Shown here piece after piece: positions 1 to 7,508 of a stretch of DNA of 28,340 nt. This stretch comes from a virus, in IMG/VR virus record IMGVR_UViG_3300011116_000688, positions 1-28,340 of that record; one strand, given 5' to 3'. The notes under the pieces were generated by a model, which was not told where the DNA came from, did no database searches, and was given only the letters and a program-made list of their open reading frames with translations. A program made the position numbers and the translations under genes. Positions within the stretch are counted from its first letter, which is position 1. Each line of letters begins with the position of its first letter.

Positions 1-60
1 GTAAAGCCCCTCTGGAGCAGGGTTTACGGGTTTTTTGCAGAATTTACTGCTCCAGAGGGG
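1..60. terminator. Nested inverted repeats, probable transcription terminator(s)
   Basis: A perfect 14-bp inverted repeat has arms at 7-20 (CCCCTCTGGAGCAG) and 47-60 (CTGCTCCAGAGGGG). An alternative smaller hairpin pairs GTAAA plus CCC at 1-10 with GGGTTTAC at 20-27 and is followed by six T at 31-36. In plus orientation the small hairpin plus T-run looks like an intrinsic terminator for a gene left of the window. In minus orientation the 14-bp stem lies just beyond the stop of the CobT-like gene, but it has no good T-run. The two structures share arms and exclude each other. The 9-bp direct repeat GAATCACGC lies beside it at 64-81. Confidence 0.5.
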
Positions 61-75
61 CGTGAATCACGCGAA

Positions 76-2373
76 TCACGCGAGAGCGAGGTACTCTCCG
101 ATGATTGTGGCGAGCGAACGCATGGAATTTGCCATCGCCTGCTTGTTCACCACAGCGGTGACGAGGGTGCGAGCGGTTTTTGCACCGTCAATCTTCTCGT
201 CCATCTTGTCCAACTGCTTGTTGATCCAAGCGTCGTTGCCTGCACCGCCGAAACGAGCAGCAGCAGCGATCACCGCAGTGTCGAAACTGCCAGCCCGACC
301 GCGAGCGTAGCCGTCGCGGCTCCAATTGTTGCCCTTCGCGTCAGGAATGAAGCCGCCCATGCTCGGAACCGTAGCACCAGACCGCTCCGACAGACCGATC
401 CAGTGCACCTTGGAACCCGTGCGACGACGCAGAATGTCAATCGCGGCACACACCGACGCATTGTACGGCTTGTCCCAACGCACCGAGCCACGCTGAAACT
501 GCTTGGAGGTCATGCCGTCGTACTCCCAATTCGTATCAAGATCGTAAGACACGCCAGTGACGGCATCTTCCATCACATGGTGATGGTTGCCGTAGGCATT
601 GCCCGCGTACTTCACATTGGGATAGAAGCCGTCAGTCGCTTCGCCGTCAGTCAGCACCACGGTGTGTGCAATCTGAATGCGGTTGGACTGGAGGAAACGC
701 TCCACCACAGGGCACAGGTGATACAGAGCGGCAACCGTGGGCGTGGAACTCATGCGGTAACGACGATCATTCGCAACATAACCCCACTGCTTCCACATGA
801 TGCCCTTCATCCGCTCGTACTGCGGAGCAGTCATGCGACTGCTGAAGAAGTTAATCAGGCTCACCTGCGAAGTACCAGCCTTGCCCTGCATCTTGTCATT
901 CCACGCCTTGCTGTTCTTGGCACAGATGTCCCACGCTTCCTGACTGTACGGGTCAACGCCCTTCGGCAGAGCCACATACGGCGTGTCGCTGAACGCGAAC
1001 ACTTCGAACGGAACGCCAGCCATGCGGCAGAAATCCGTCAGGATGAGCAACTGACCAAGGGTCTGCTGCATGATGCCGTGCATGGAACCGCTCCAGTCGA
1101 GCAGGATCACGATGCCGTGGTTCTTGCCAGTGGTCACACGAGCGGTGCGACGGAAGATGTCCTCGTTCCACTTGTACTGCGTCATGCGAAGCGGGTCAAC
1201 GCCACCAGTCTTCGCAATCACGGTACGCTTCCAAGTGTCCGCCGCCTTGCGACGATCAAACGCGGTCGCCATCGCGGTGCTGGCAGTCTTGTACTCGCTG
1301 CTGCGGAACGGCTCCACCGTGAGACGGTTGCGGCTCACAATGCTCTCCGCGTCCGCGAGCACGGTCTTGAAGTCCACCACGACATCCTGCGGCTCGCACA
1401 GACCCACGCGGATCACATCGTAGCCGCCGCTCTTCTTCTTTTCATTCAGCGTCTTCATTGCATTGTCAAATGCCGACTGGGTACGCGGCATGGGCATGTC
1501 GTTCTGCGGCTTCGGAGCGTCGTTGCCGTTGCTACGCGACTGGGTATCACCCGCACCGCTGCCACCCTGCGAATCAGGGGTGCTAGCCGAACTGGGAGCA
1601 GACTTCTCGCCACCGTCCTGCGTGGTGTTGCCGCTCTCCTGCTTGTCTTCGCCCTCGCCGGTCTGCGAATCAGACGACTGGCTCTCGCTCGTCTCGCCCT
1701 CGCCATCGGTGGGCACGGGGTTGCCGTTCTCGCTCGCCTCCGTTTCCTTCTGCTTCTGCCACTTGGCGGCATCAACCGCGAGCATGGCATCAGCCGCAGC
1801 AACGGCATCCTCCCAAGTGTTCGCCGCGTCGAGCGAATCCACGATGGTCTGCTCCGACGCGGTGAAGGTGATGCTCGCACCAGTGTGCAGACCCAACTTG
1901 AAGTGGAGGTTCACGCGGTCGCCAAGGCACATGTCCGACCACGCCTGACCGTTCGTGTCAAAGAAATTCTTCGCGTGGAGTTCGCCGTAGCCCTTGAAGA
2001 AGTCCGCACGAAGACCGGGGAACTTGTTCTTGATGAGCCGTTCGATGCGAGCGTCTTCCGCGATGTTGAGGTACTGACGAGCCACGCCCTCGCTCACGCC
2101 GTGCTTGGCGGCAAGGGTCTTGCTGTCCGCAGTCCATCCGTTCTGCGGCGTGTTCAGGGCGTGGCTCACCTCGTGACCCACAAGCATATCGTAGAGCGAA
2201 TTGCTCATGTCCTTCCAACGCGGCAGGATAAGGGTGCGAGACTTCAGATCAAACGCGGCAGTGGGCACATCGGAGTGCTCCACCGAAATGTTTTCAGTCG
2301 CCAGGAGACGAGCGAGCACGGACTTGGTGGCCGTGTTCGGGGCGGTCGGAGCCGTAAGGGTAGAATTCTGCAT
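76..2373 (-). CDS. CobT-like protein: HExxH N-terminal part plus C-terminal VWA domain
   Basis: 765 aa from the ATG at 2373; a TTG two codons upstream is also open. Residues 67-71 are HEVSH, a zinc HExxH motif, followed by an EDARIE segment that could supply a further ligand. Residues about 215-300 are a Ser/Glu/Asp/Gly/Gln-rich disordered linker. A VWA domain begins near residue 425 with the MIDAS motif DWSGS. Related proteins occur in large T4-like phages, often annotated as 'cobalamin biosynthesis CobT' because of the VWA part of cobaltochelatase. Nothing here indicates B12 synthesis. VWA proteins of this kind usually work with a MoxR-type AAA+ ATPase, which is not in the window. The gene is divergent from the 2538 gene, and no clear Shine-Dalgarno is visible. 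The long open frame on the opposite strand is a coding shadow. Confidence 0.85.
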   Translation of the reverse strand: MQNSTLTAPTAPNTATKSVLARLLATENISVEHSDVPTAAFDLKSRTLILPRWKDMSNSLYDMLVGHEVSHALNTPQNGWTADSKTLAAKHGVSEGVARQYLNIAEDARIERLIKNKFPGLRADFFKGYGELHAKNFFDTNGQAWSDMCLGDRVNLHFKLGLHTGASITFTASEQTIVDSLDAANTWEDAVAAADAMLAVDAAKWQKQKETEASENGNPVPTDGEGETSESQSSDSQTGEGEDKQESGNTTQDGGEKSAPSSASTPDSQGGSGAGDTQSRSNGNDAPKPQNDMPMPRTQSAFDNAMKTLNEKKKSGGYDVIRVGLCEPQDVVVDFKTVLADAESIVSRNRLTVEPFRSSEYKTASTAMATAFDRRKAADTWKRTVIAKTGGVDPLRMTQYKWNEDIFRRTARVTTGKNHGIVILLDWSGSMHGIMQQTLGQLLILTDFCRMAGVPFEVFAFSDTPYVALPKGVDPYSQEAWDICAKNSKAWNDKMQGKAGTSQVSLINFFSSRMTAPQYERMKGIMWKQWGYVANDRRYRMSSTPTVAALYHLCPVVERFLQSNRIQIAHTVVLTDGEATDGFYPNVKYAGNAYGNHHHVMEDAVTGVSYDLDTNWEYDGMTSKQFQRGSVRWDKPYNASVCAAIDILRRRTGSKVHWIGLSERSGATVPSMGGFIPDAKGNNWSRDGYARGRAGSFDTAVIAAAARFGGAGNDAWINKQLDKMDEKIDGAKTARTLVTAVVNKQAMANSMRSLATIIGEYLALA

Positions 2374-2379
2374 ACCCAA

Positions 2380-2537
2380 ATAATACCATAAAATCAGGCT
2401 TTGGCAAGGGGTATTTCCAATTTAAGTATTCCAATGTCCGATAATTTCAAATATAACCCCTGTAAAATAAAGGGTTTACACTTTTCTTCCATTTTTCGTG
2501 TGGTAGACTACCAACATACCTCTGGAGGATTTCCCGC
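2380..2537. other. Divergent intergenic region
   Basis: This 158-base AT-rich stretch separates the minus-strand CobT-like gene from the plus-strand HExxH gene, so it should hold promoters for both. No convincing TAAATA late box is present. Only a plus-strand Shine-Dalgarno (GGAGG, 2524-2528) is clear. No open frame with coding character was found. Confidence 0.4.
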
Positions 2538-2975
2538 ATGGCGTACCTAAAGAACCCCCGCGTCCGAGACTTCATCCGCACCATCCGCTCCCAGTGCCGC
2601 AAGTGCAACATTCGTTTTGTCTTAAGTAGCGGACACCAAATCAATTCACTGGACGGCGAACGCTGCCAAGGCATATTTGAACCGCCTGACCATACTGCCA
2701 AGTCTACCGCTGCTGCCCGTGGTGCTCTGAAGGTGGCTACAGGAGGTCGCCGTACTTCCGAGTGGCTGTTCTCTCTAGCCCACGAATACGCCCACTTTCT
2801 CCAGTGGATGCGTGACGACCCTATTTTCCACGAGAACGACTACTACACACTAGAGGAAGCCACCGAGCGAGAAGCACTAGAAATCTGTAGGGAGTTTCGG
2901 TTGCCCATGCCTCGCCGTGTGCTCCTGCGTGAAAAAAAGAATTACCTCCGCAAACTCAAGGCAGGCACAGTCTAG
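2538..2975 (+). CDS. Small HExxH putative zinc metallopeptidase-like protein
   Basis: 145 aa. GGAGG at 2524-2528 sits 9 nt before the ATG and fixes the start. Around residues 80-85 lies LAHEYAHFLQW, an HExxH zinc motif in a helical context like that of ImmA/IrrE or SprT-type metallopeptidases. An acidic stretch downstream (EEATEREALEICREF) could provide the third ligand. Near the N terminus a Cys pair (CRKC, about residues 20-23) is visible. The C terminus is basic. It is followed 19 nt later by the zinc-ribbon gene, probably in one operon. The substrate is unknown, and calling it a protease rests only on the motif. Confidence 0.65.
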   Translation: MAYLKNPRVRDFIRTIRSQCRKCNIRFVLSSGHQINSLDGERCQGIFEPPDHTAKSTAAARGALKVATGGRRTSEWLFSLAHEYAHFLQWMRDDPIFHENDYYTLEEATEREALEICREFRLPMPRRVLLREKKNYLRKLKAGTV

Positions 2976-2994
2976 ATACGGTGGAGGATTCGTC

Positions 2995-3282
2995 ATGCCT
3001 GTATATGAATACCAGTGTGAGAAGTGTTTGAAATCGTGGGAGGATGTGCTGCCCATCGCCCAACGCGACACCCCACTAGCAGCCGCGTGTCCACAATGCA
3101 AGAGGAAGAAATGTGTGCGTCGTGGCGTGAGTGTGTGCACGATGGGGGTGGACGCTACCAAGGGGCCGGGGAGTGAATTCAAGCAATTGATGGATAAAAT
3201 TAAACGCAAGCAGCCCAAGCGTTACCACGAAAACCTAGACCGTGCGGCAAGCCTGCGTGGTAAAAAATACGGTTCACAATAG
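2995..3282 (+). CDS. FmdB-like zinc-ribbon protein
   Basis: 95 aa. GGAGG at 2983-2987 lies 7 nt before the ATG at 2995; an upstream in-frame ATG at 2917 lies inside the preceding gene and is rejected. The N terminus MPVYEYQCEKC is the hallmark of FmdB-type zinc ribbons: CxxC at about residues 8-11 and CPQC at about residues 37-40. A basic tail (KIKRKQPKRYHEN) follows. FmdB-like small proteins are often called regulators and also occur in marine T4-like phages. DNA or RNA binding is plausible, but nothing here shows the target. Confidence 0.75.
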   Translation: MPVYEYQCEKCLKSWEDVLPIAQRDTPLAAACPQCKRKKCVRRGVSVCTMGVDATKGPGSEFKQLMDKIKRKQPKRYHENLDRAASLRGKKYGSQ

Positions 3283-3422
3283 AACGGTGTAACACGCACA
3301 CCCCCATTATTTCAGACATTCCGAAATGTGGGGGGAAGTGGGGTAAAGTGTGGCAATATTCTCAAATATTCCCACAAATCGCCGTTTCCAAGCCACGGCA
3401 GCCGTTTCATACATAATTTCAT
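3283..3422 (+). other. Intergenic stem-loop region
   Basis: 140 bases without a gene. A stem-loop can form between CCCCCA (3301-3306) plus ATTTC (3309-3313) and GAAAT (3323-3327) plus TGGGGG (3329-3334), with a 9-nt loop. It lacks a following T-run, so it is not a typical intrinsic terminator. The octamer GCCGTTTC occurs twice further down. No TAAATA box and no strong Shine-Dalgarno precede the next gene. Confidence 0.35.
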
Positions 3423-3737
3423 ATGAAAGGCTTTTCCCACTACACCTCACATCTTGCAGAACAGGGTGAGGCTCCTAAACCCCGTGGTGAATATTTTACC
3501 AGTCGTTTTAACATTAGCGGAAATGTTGTGAGTGCTGTGGCTGTGTACGAAACAACCACAAAAAATTACAAGAATAAAACTAAATTTTGGAGATGGCGTG
3601 TTCGTATAAAAACAAGTGAAGGTTGGATGCTGATGGGGTATATCGGCAAGAGCGAGCGGCAGGAAGAATTGCCCCCGCTTCGTGGGGGAGATGTTGTGGA
3701 GATCAGGGATCTTGTTCTGTCTAGGGTCACAGGGTGA
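3423..3737 (+). CDS. Capsid-targeting-like N terminus plus first copy of a duplicated domain (truncated by duplication)
   Basis: 104 aa. The N terminus MKGFSHYTSHLAE resembles the T4 internal-protein targeting peptide and carries a candidate L-A-E cleavage site at residues 11-13. Residues about 22-103 form a domain with several beta-like segments (NVVSAVAVYETT, FWRWRVRIKTSEGWMLMGYI, GDVVEIRDLVLSRVTG) that recalls OB or SH3-like folds; this is only an impression. The frame ends at TGA 3735-3737, exactly where a second copy of 3486-3732 begins one base out of frame. Without the duplication the gene would continue into the C terminus encoded at 3980-4092, giving an intact protein of roughly 140 aa. 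Function unknown. Confidence 0.7.
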   Translation: MKGFSHYTSHLAEQGEAPKPRGEYFTSRFNISGNVVSAVAVYETTTKNYKNKTKFWRWRVRIKTSEGWMLMGYIGKSERQEELPPLRGGDVVEIRDLVLSRVTG

Positions 3738-3979
3738 ATATTTTACCAGTCGTTTTAACATTAGCGGAAATGTTGTGAGTGCTGTGGCTGTGTACGAAAC
3801 CATCACAAAAAATTACGCGAATAAAACTAAATTTTGGAGATGGCGTGTTCGTATAAAAACAAGTGAAGGTTGGATGCTGATGGGGTATATCGGCAAGAGC
3901 GAACGGCAGGAGGAACTACCCCCGCTTCGTGTGGGAGATGTTGTAGAGATCAGGGATCTTGTTCTGTCCCGAGTCACAG
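3486..3979 (+). repeat. 247-bp tandem direct duplication (3486-3732 and 3733-3979)
   Basis: The block starting GGTGAATATTTTACC at 3486 recurs at 3733. The offset is a constant 247 nt up to the shared CACAGG (3728 and 3975), so there are no indels. I count 13 substitutions. Nine are synonymous when each copy is read in its own frame; the other four fall in three codons (T to I, K to A, G to V). Since 247 is 3n+1, the copies lie in different frames. Confidence 0.95.
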
Positions 3980-4092
3980 GAGGAGATTGGGCAGTAAGAA
4001 ACGCGGTAACAGGCAAACCCCTTGACTACCGTTCCAACTTGTTCTCTCGTCAACTACACGGCAAAATTAAAAGAGGTGCAACCCCTGTATGA
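3682..4092 (+). CDS. Second copy of the duplicated domain with the original C terminus
   Basis: The frame opens at a GTG (3682) or ATG (3691) inside the first copy, but those leading codons are out-of-frame first-copy sequence. The meaningful protein starts with the domain at 3733 (GEYFTSRFNISG) and ends with a tail absent from copy one (GDWAVRNAVTGKPLDYRSNL and a basic end). How it is translated is unclear: a poor internal start (GGGGGAG directly before ATG 3691), coupling to the TGA at 3735, or a +1 shift at GGG-TGA. Its codons show mainly synonymous differences from copy one, which argues that it is translated. The stop overlaps the next ATG (ATGA, 4089-4092). It could also be a remnant of a recently broken gene. 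Confidence 0.6.
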   Translation: MGEMLWRSGILFCLGSQGEYFTSRFNISGNVVSAVAVYETITKNYANKTKFWRWRVRIKTSEGWMLMGYIGKSERQEELPPLRVGDVVEIRDLVLSRVTGGDWAVRNAVTGKPLDYRSNLFSRQLHGKIKRGATPV

Positions 4093-4967
4093 AACCATTC
4101 GCTCGTTACATCTCGGAAAAGTGGTCGCAGAAATACAAGAAAAGTATCAACTGCTCCAACCCCAAAGGCTTTTCACAGAAGGCACATTGTGCGGGCAAAC
4201 GCAAACAGCGGGTGGACGAAGCCGCTCACCTGACCCCTCGCAGAAAAGAAGTATTGAGTGCTATTGGGCGAGCAGCACAGGACACCATAGAGCGTGGCAT
4301 TCCTGACAATAAACGGGAAGCAGCACTCCATCGTCGGCAACGGGTTCGCAACGCAGTAGACGCTGCCATTACTGCACAGGGATACGGCAAGAGTGCAGGT
4401 GAACGAGCCACACGCAAACGGGTAGTGGGACACAAACTAGCCCTGAGCCGCATAGATCGTAAAATGGAAAAACACTACGGTGAACGGGCAGCAGCGGCAG
4501 GCGAAAACAAGCGGGGCTACGAAACCCGTTGGCGAAAGAAACACATGGTGGAAGCAACCACTCGCCACAGCCCCGGCACTACACGCAAGAGCACAGAGAG
4601 GGAGCGGCTCGCAAGCAAGTTAACTGTATTCATGGAAGCGGTGGTTGCTCGTGCGACCCGATTGCACCACACCCCTGTAACCACCGCATGGGTGCTAGCC
4701 GAACCCCCCAAAGTCACGAGCAGCGGCTACGGTGGGGCGGGCAAGAATCCGTACCACGCATTTGTGCCTGACACAACCGATCCCCAATACATGTACCACT
4801 TCAAGGGGCACTACTGGTGGAGTGCGAACAACAGCGGCTGGTGGTTAGAGAGCAGCAGCCGCATCCATATCCGTGACGCTCGGCAGCAATGGGACGGGTT
4901 GGAGGGTGGAGCCGTTGCAACGGGTGAATGGCGTGACGGGAGCGTAACTCTGATCCGCCCTAAATAA
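4089..4967 (+). CDS. Basic phage protein with T4-type capsid-targeting N terminus
   Basis: 292 aa, translationally coupled to the preceding frame by ATGA. The first ten residues, MKPFARYISE, have the layout of the T4 internal-protein leader MKTYQEFIAE: aromatic at 4 and 7, Ile at 8, Glu at 10. This predicts cleavage after residue 10. Next comes a Cys/Lys/Arg segment (NPKGFSQKAHCAGKRK, about residues 24-39), a motif I associate with marine phage proteins. A long helical Arg/Ala-rich part follows (about 50-180), then an aromatic C-terminal region (YHFKGHYWWSANNSGWW, about 235-255). Function unknown; the charge suits a DNA-associated head protein. Its terminal codons contain the CTAAATA box of the next gene. 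Confidence 0.75.
   Translation: MKPFARYISEKWSQKYKKSINCSNPKGFSQKAHCAGKRKQRVDEAAHLTPRRKEVLSAIGRAAQDTIERGIPDNKREAALHRRQRVRNAVDAAITAQGYGKSAGERATRKRVVGHKLALSRIDRKMEKHYGERAAAAGENKRGYETRWRKKHMVEATTRHSPGTTRKSTERERLASKLTVFMEAVVARATRLHHTPVTTAWVLAEPPKVTSSGYGGAGKNPYHAFVPDTTDPQYMYHFKGHYWWSANNSGWWLESSSRIHIRDARQQWDGLEGGAVATGEWRDGSVTLIRPK
4960..4966 (+). promoter_or_regulatory. Late-promoter-like box CTAAATA, 5 nt before a start codon
   Basis: CTAAATA overlaps the stop of the 4089 gene and ends exactly 5 nt before the ATG at 4972. That start has no Shine-Dalgarno. In T4 late promoters transcription begins about this far beyond TATAAATA, so a leaderless transcript is possible. Confidence 0.5.
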
Positions 4968-4971
4968 TCCC

Positions 4972-5889
4972 ATGAAAGACCCACACCGTTTCTTTGCCGA
5001 AGCCCGCCACGCTCGTGACCAGCAGACACAGGAACTACACGAGAACGCAGCGTTCATCGTAGGCATCAACGCACTGACACAGAAGATTGCACCGCACCTG
5101 TCGCTTGGGGTGCGAAGAGCAATTGTGATTGCGATTCTTGGGGGCGTGGCACTCCCGTTTGTAATGGACAGACTGGAACACGAAACCAATAAAATTCGTG
5201 AAGAAGCACGGCTACTGTATGACTACCTGAAAAAACAATTGAAAAAGATGAAGGGGCAGAAACCAGACACAGGCACAACACAAAACCCCCTTGAGTCCCT
5301 GAAAGCAGCAAACACCGCAGACTTGAAGGAATATCCGGGCAAACGGGGGGAACAGGCACACCGGCGTTTGCACCGTGAACTGGACAAAGTACTAAAGGGC
5401 AAAGCATCCAAGAAAATGAACGAAGCCAAAGAGGACGATGCGGCTAGAACTGCACGGCGGGACGCAGAGGGTGTAGCGTTTCGTAAATGGGATCGTGAAG
5501 TGGCAATGCTGTCGGGTGCTGCTCGCCGTACACGCAAGCCCGCAGATGTCCGCAAGTGTGCCCATGCCGTGGCTACACGGGAAGCCCTGAGTTCAGGGAG
5601 TTCCCTGATGGATGAGTATCACCAAGGGCACGAGTACTGGCAAGCGGTGCTGGAGTATGCGTACTTCACAGACATGTTGAGTGCACTTGCTCGCGGTGAC
5701 GGCTACACCCGCCCGTTCCCTAGCGGTCGCAAGTTGCCGTCCGAATTGGTGTTCCCTGTGCCACGGGGTGCACCCATCCGTACTCGTGAACCGCTGATTC
5801 CTAAACTCAACCAGTTTGACAAAAGTGTAGCCACAGATATTCGGGACACCGACTTGGATGCCGAACACTTTGATCCAATGGCATTCTGA
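4972..5889 (+). CDS. Unknown charged phage protein with one hydrophobic segment
   Basis: 305 aa. The start MKDPHRFFAEAR parallels the T4 leader MKTYQEFIAEAR position by position, except that Phe replaces Ile at residue 8 and Pro replaces the aromatic at 4, so cleavage is less certain. A hydrophobic stretch at about residues 48-64 (AIVIAILGGVALPFVM) could span or touch a membrane. It is followed by a charged helical region rich in Lys, Glu and Arg (about 70-200) and a C-terminal part with aromatic and Pro residues. The start has no Shine-Dalgarno and follows a CTAAATA box by 5 nt. A capsid protein that contacts the host membrane during ejection is one speculative role. Confidence 0.65.
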   Translation: MKDPHRFFAEARHARDQQTQELHENAAFIVGINALTQKIAPHLSLGVRRAIVIAILGGVALPFVMDRLEHETNKIREEARLLYDYLKKQLKKMKGQKPDTGTTQNPLESLKAANTADLKEYPGKRGEQAHRRLHRELDKVLKGKASKKMNEAKEDDAARTARRDAEGVAFRKWDREVAMLSGAARRTRKPADVRKCAHAVATREALSSGSSLMDEYHQGHEYWQAVLEYAYFTDMLSALARGDGYTRPFPSGRKLPSELVFPVPRGAPIRTREPLIPKLNQFDKSVATDIRDTDLDAEHFDPMAF

Positions 5890-5906
5890 CCCGATGGCAC
5901 GAAACG

Positions 5907-5913
5907 CTAAATA
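5907..5913 (+). promoter_or_regulatory. Late-promoter-like box CTAAATA
   Basis: It lies in a 45-nt gap, 21 nt before the ATG at 5935, with AAGGAG (5922-5927) in between. This is the normal arrangement of late promoter, short leader and ribosome-binding site. Confidence 0.6.
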
Positions 5914-5934
5914 GTTTGTAAAAGGAGCCACCAC

Positions 5935-6846
5935 ATGAATCCCATCCGCAATCCGTTTTCCCGCGACGAATACCCTGCACTCACCGATGCCATCAACGGC
6001 GTGGTGAACGGGCAACCACGAGAAGTAGAGGAAGCCGTGACTCCAGCAGAGGGCAAGAAGCCGTCTAACCCATTCAACCCCACGCTGGGTGATCTGCTGA
6101 AATCCAAGCAGCAGGACAAAAAGGCAGATGCCAAGACCAAAGGGGTAAAGGAAGAAGTCACCCCCAAGCGTATGGAAGTGCTGAACCGTGCGGTAAAGAC
6201 AGGCATGGCAGGAGGACTACGCAACGCACAGTCTCGTGCACTGGCTGATCGTGCGTCTTTGGCTATCACCCGTGCCTACGCCACCAAAGACGGCAAGAAG
6301 GTCACAGGATTTGAAAAAGCCAAGCGTGAACACGAAGCCGCCAAAGCACGCCACAAGACCCTGAAGAGTACACCTGCGGGATTCAATGAGGACATCCAAA
6401 CTCCTGCTCGTGAGCGTGAGATGTTGGGCAAGATGAAGCGAGCCGAAGCCCGAACCGACGCTGAAGGTAAACGCTATATGCGAGCAACAGGTTCAGCGTT
6501 TGCCACCTCAAAAACCAAGACTGAAAGAGAAAAGAAAATAGGAAAGGCAAGCAAGCGGTACAACACAGCACTATCCGCACAGGACAAGACATACGCCACC
6601 CAACGCAAGGAAGAGATGAGCCGCCGTCTGTACGGCAAGGGCGGCAAACTTGTGAAGCGGGCAGTCAAAGAGTCACAGGAACTAGACGAGCGTATCATTG
6701 ACGAGGTGGATTTCTTTCAAGCCTCCAAGAATTGGGTCAAGGGCAAAGGCTTCAAGACCAACCGTGAAGTGTCTGCTGCACAGGTAGAAAAGAACTACCA
6801 AGCCATGAAAAAGCGTCAAGCCGCAGAAGCCAAAAAGAAGGGTTAA
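5935..6846 (+). CDS. Highly charged modular protein with QTPARE...YGKGGKLVKR module
   Basis: 303 aa, strong RBS AAGGAG. It is very rich in Lys, Arg, Glu and Ala, with little hydrophobic content. A module running from EDIQTPARERE (about residue 151) to YGKGGKLVKR (about residue 233-242) is shared with the 7509 and 20659 proteins. It is followed by a linker VKESQELDERIIDEVDFF (L-D-E and I-D-E sites) and a basic C terminus. There is no obvious capsid-targeting leader at the N terminus (MNPIRNPFSRDEY). It is probably an extended, coiled, nucleic-acid-associated protein; function unknown. Confidence 0.7.
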   Translation: MNPIRNPFSRDEYPALTDAINGVVNGQPREVEEAVTPAEGKKPSNPFNPTLGDLLKSKQQDKKADAKTKGVKEEVTPKRMEVLNRAVKTGMAGGLRNAQSRALADRASLAITRAYATKDGKKVTGFEKAKREHEAAKARHKTLKSTPAGFNEDIQTPAREREMLGKMKRAEARTDAEGKRYMRATGSAFATSKTKTEREKKIGKASKRYNTALSAQDKTYATQRKEEMSRRLYGKGGKLVKRAVKESQELDERIIDEVDFFQASKNWVKGKGFKTNREVSAAQVEKNYQAMKKRQAAEAKKKG

Positions 6847-6847
6847 A

Positions 6848-7477
6848 ATGGGGCAACACGAAAAACTACAACAGGTTGAAGAGTACAACCAACTGCTTGA
6901 AGCAGTCTTGATGTCTCTGTGTGAAGAGTTGGAAACCACACCCGAAGCCCTGTTGGAATCCACTTTGGAAGAAGGCATACTCCGCAAGATAGGAAAAGGT
7001 ATACGCAGAGCCTTTAACAAAATACAACTATCATCTGGCAGGAGAGGATTGAAAACTGCAACAGATCGTGCAATACAGAAACGAAAAGGTCTTGGGCATA
7101 ACGAAAAAGCACGATATGATGTTTTGGCATCAAAAGAAGAAAAGGGCTACGGCTCCAATCGCAAAACTCTTGAGCGGCAAAAGGAAAACCGCAAACTAGC
7201 CCAACAGCAACGAGCCGAAAGTCGTTCCATTAAAATAGACAAACAAAAACGAGCAGAGAAGAAATCCAAGTTGCAAACTGCTGCTCGTGAGCGAATGGCT
7301 CGTGAACAGCCCAAAAACTTGGAACACCAAAAGAAAATGGCAAAACGAAAGCAGGAGCGTGCACAAAAAGCAGCAGAAGAGGCTCGTCGTAGAAGAGAAA
7401 GTAGCGATAGAGACGATGATTGGGGCTACAGCAGTTCCAGCGACTCTAGTTACTCGCCCACAAGCGGAACCATGTAA
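6848..7477 (+). CDS. Basic coiled-coil protein, paralogue of the 7509 protein at its N terminus
   Basis: 209 aa, starting one base after the preceding stop. Residues about 13-45 (EYNQLLEAVLMSLCEELE and following PEALLES) align with EYTAILEEVILSLCEELE and PQALVED of the 7509 protein, so the two share an acidic helical N-terminal domain. It holds several [IL]xE sites (LLE at 16-18, then LLEST). The middle is Lys/Arg/Gln-rich helix (about 60-180). The C-terminal 28 residues are Ser/Asp/Tyr-rich (RESSDRDDDWGYSSSSDSSY). Function unknown; a head-interior or DNA-bound protein is the best guess from composition and neighbours. Confidence 0.7.
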   Translation: MGQHEKLQQVEEYNQLLEAVLMSLCEELETTPEALLESTLEEGILRKIGKGIRRAFNKIQLSSGRRGLKTATDRAIQKRKGLGHNEKARYDVLASKEEKGYGSNRKTLERQKENRKLAQQQRAESRSIKIDKQKRAEKKSKLQTAARERMAREQPKNLEHQKKMAKRKQERAQKAAEEARRRRESSDRDDDWGYSSSSDSSYSPTSGTM

Positions 7478-7480
7478 AAT

Positions 7481-7487
7481 CTAAATA
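7481..7487 (+). promoter_or_regulatory. Late-promoter-like box CTAAATA
   Basis: It is in the 31-nt gap before the 7509 gene, followed by AAGGAGA at 7494-7500 and the ATG 8 nt later. Confidence 0.6.
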
Positions 7488-7508
7488 ATACACAAGGAGA
7501 TTACCACC

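Noticed and set aside
76-2373. Role in cobalamin biosynthesis suggested by CobT resemblance
   Set aside because: The similarity is limited to the VWA and metal-motif architecture shared by many chaperone-like proteins; no cobaltochelatase partners are in the window.
403-2391. Long 662-codon open frame on the plus strand opposite the CobT-like gene
   Set aside because: Its product is Arg/His/Val-rich without domains, while the minus frame has HExxH and VWA motifs; it is a shadow of codon bias.
3732-3737. Programmed +1 frameshift at GGG-TGA as a firm annotation
   Set aside because: The geometry allows it, but no stimulatory element or slippery run is evident, so it is kept only as a possibility within the duplication finding.
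4022-4306. Alternative plus-strand frame overlapping the 4089 gene
   Set aside because: No RBS, no leader and no module similarity; the 4089 frame has ATGA coupling and a T4-type leader.
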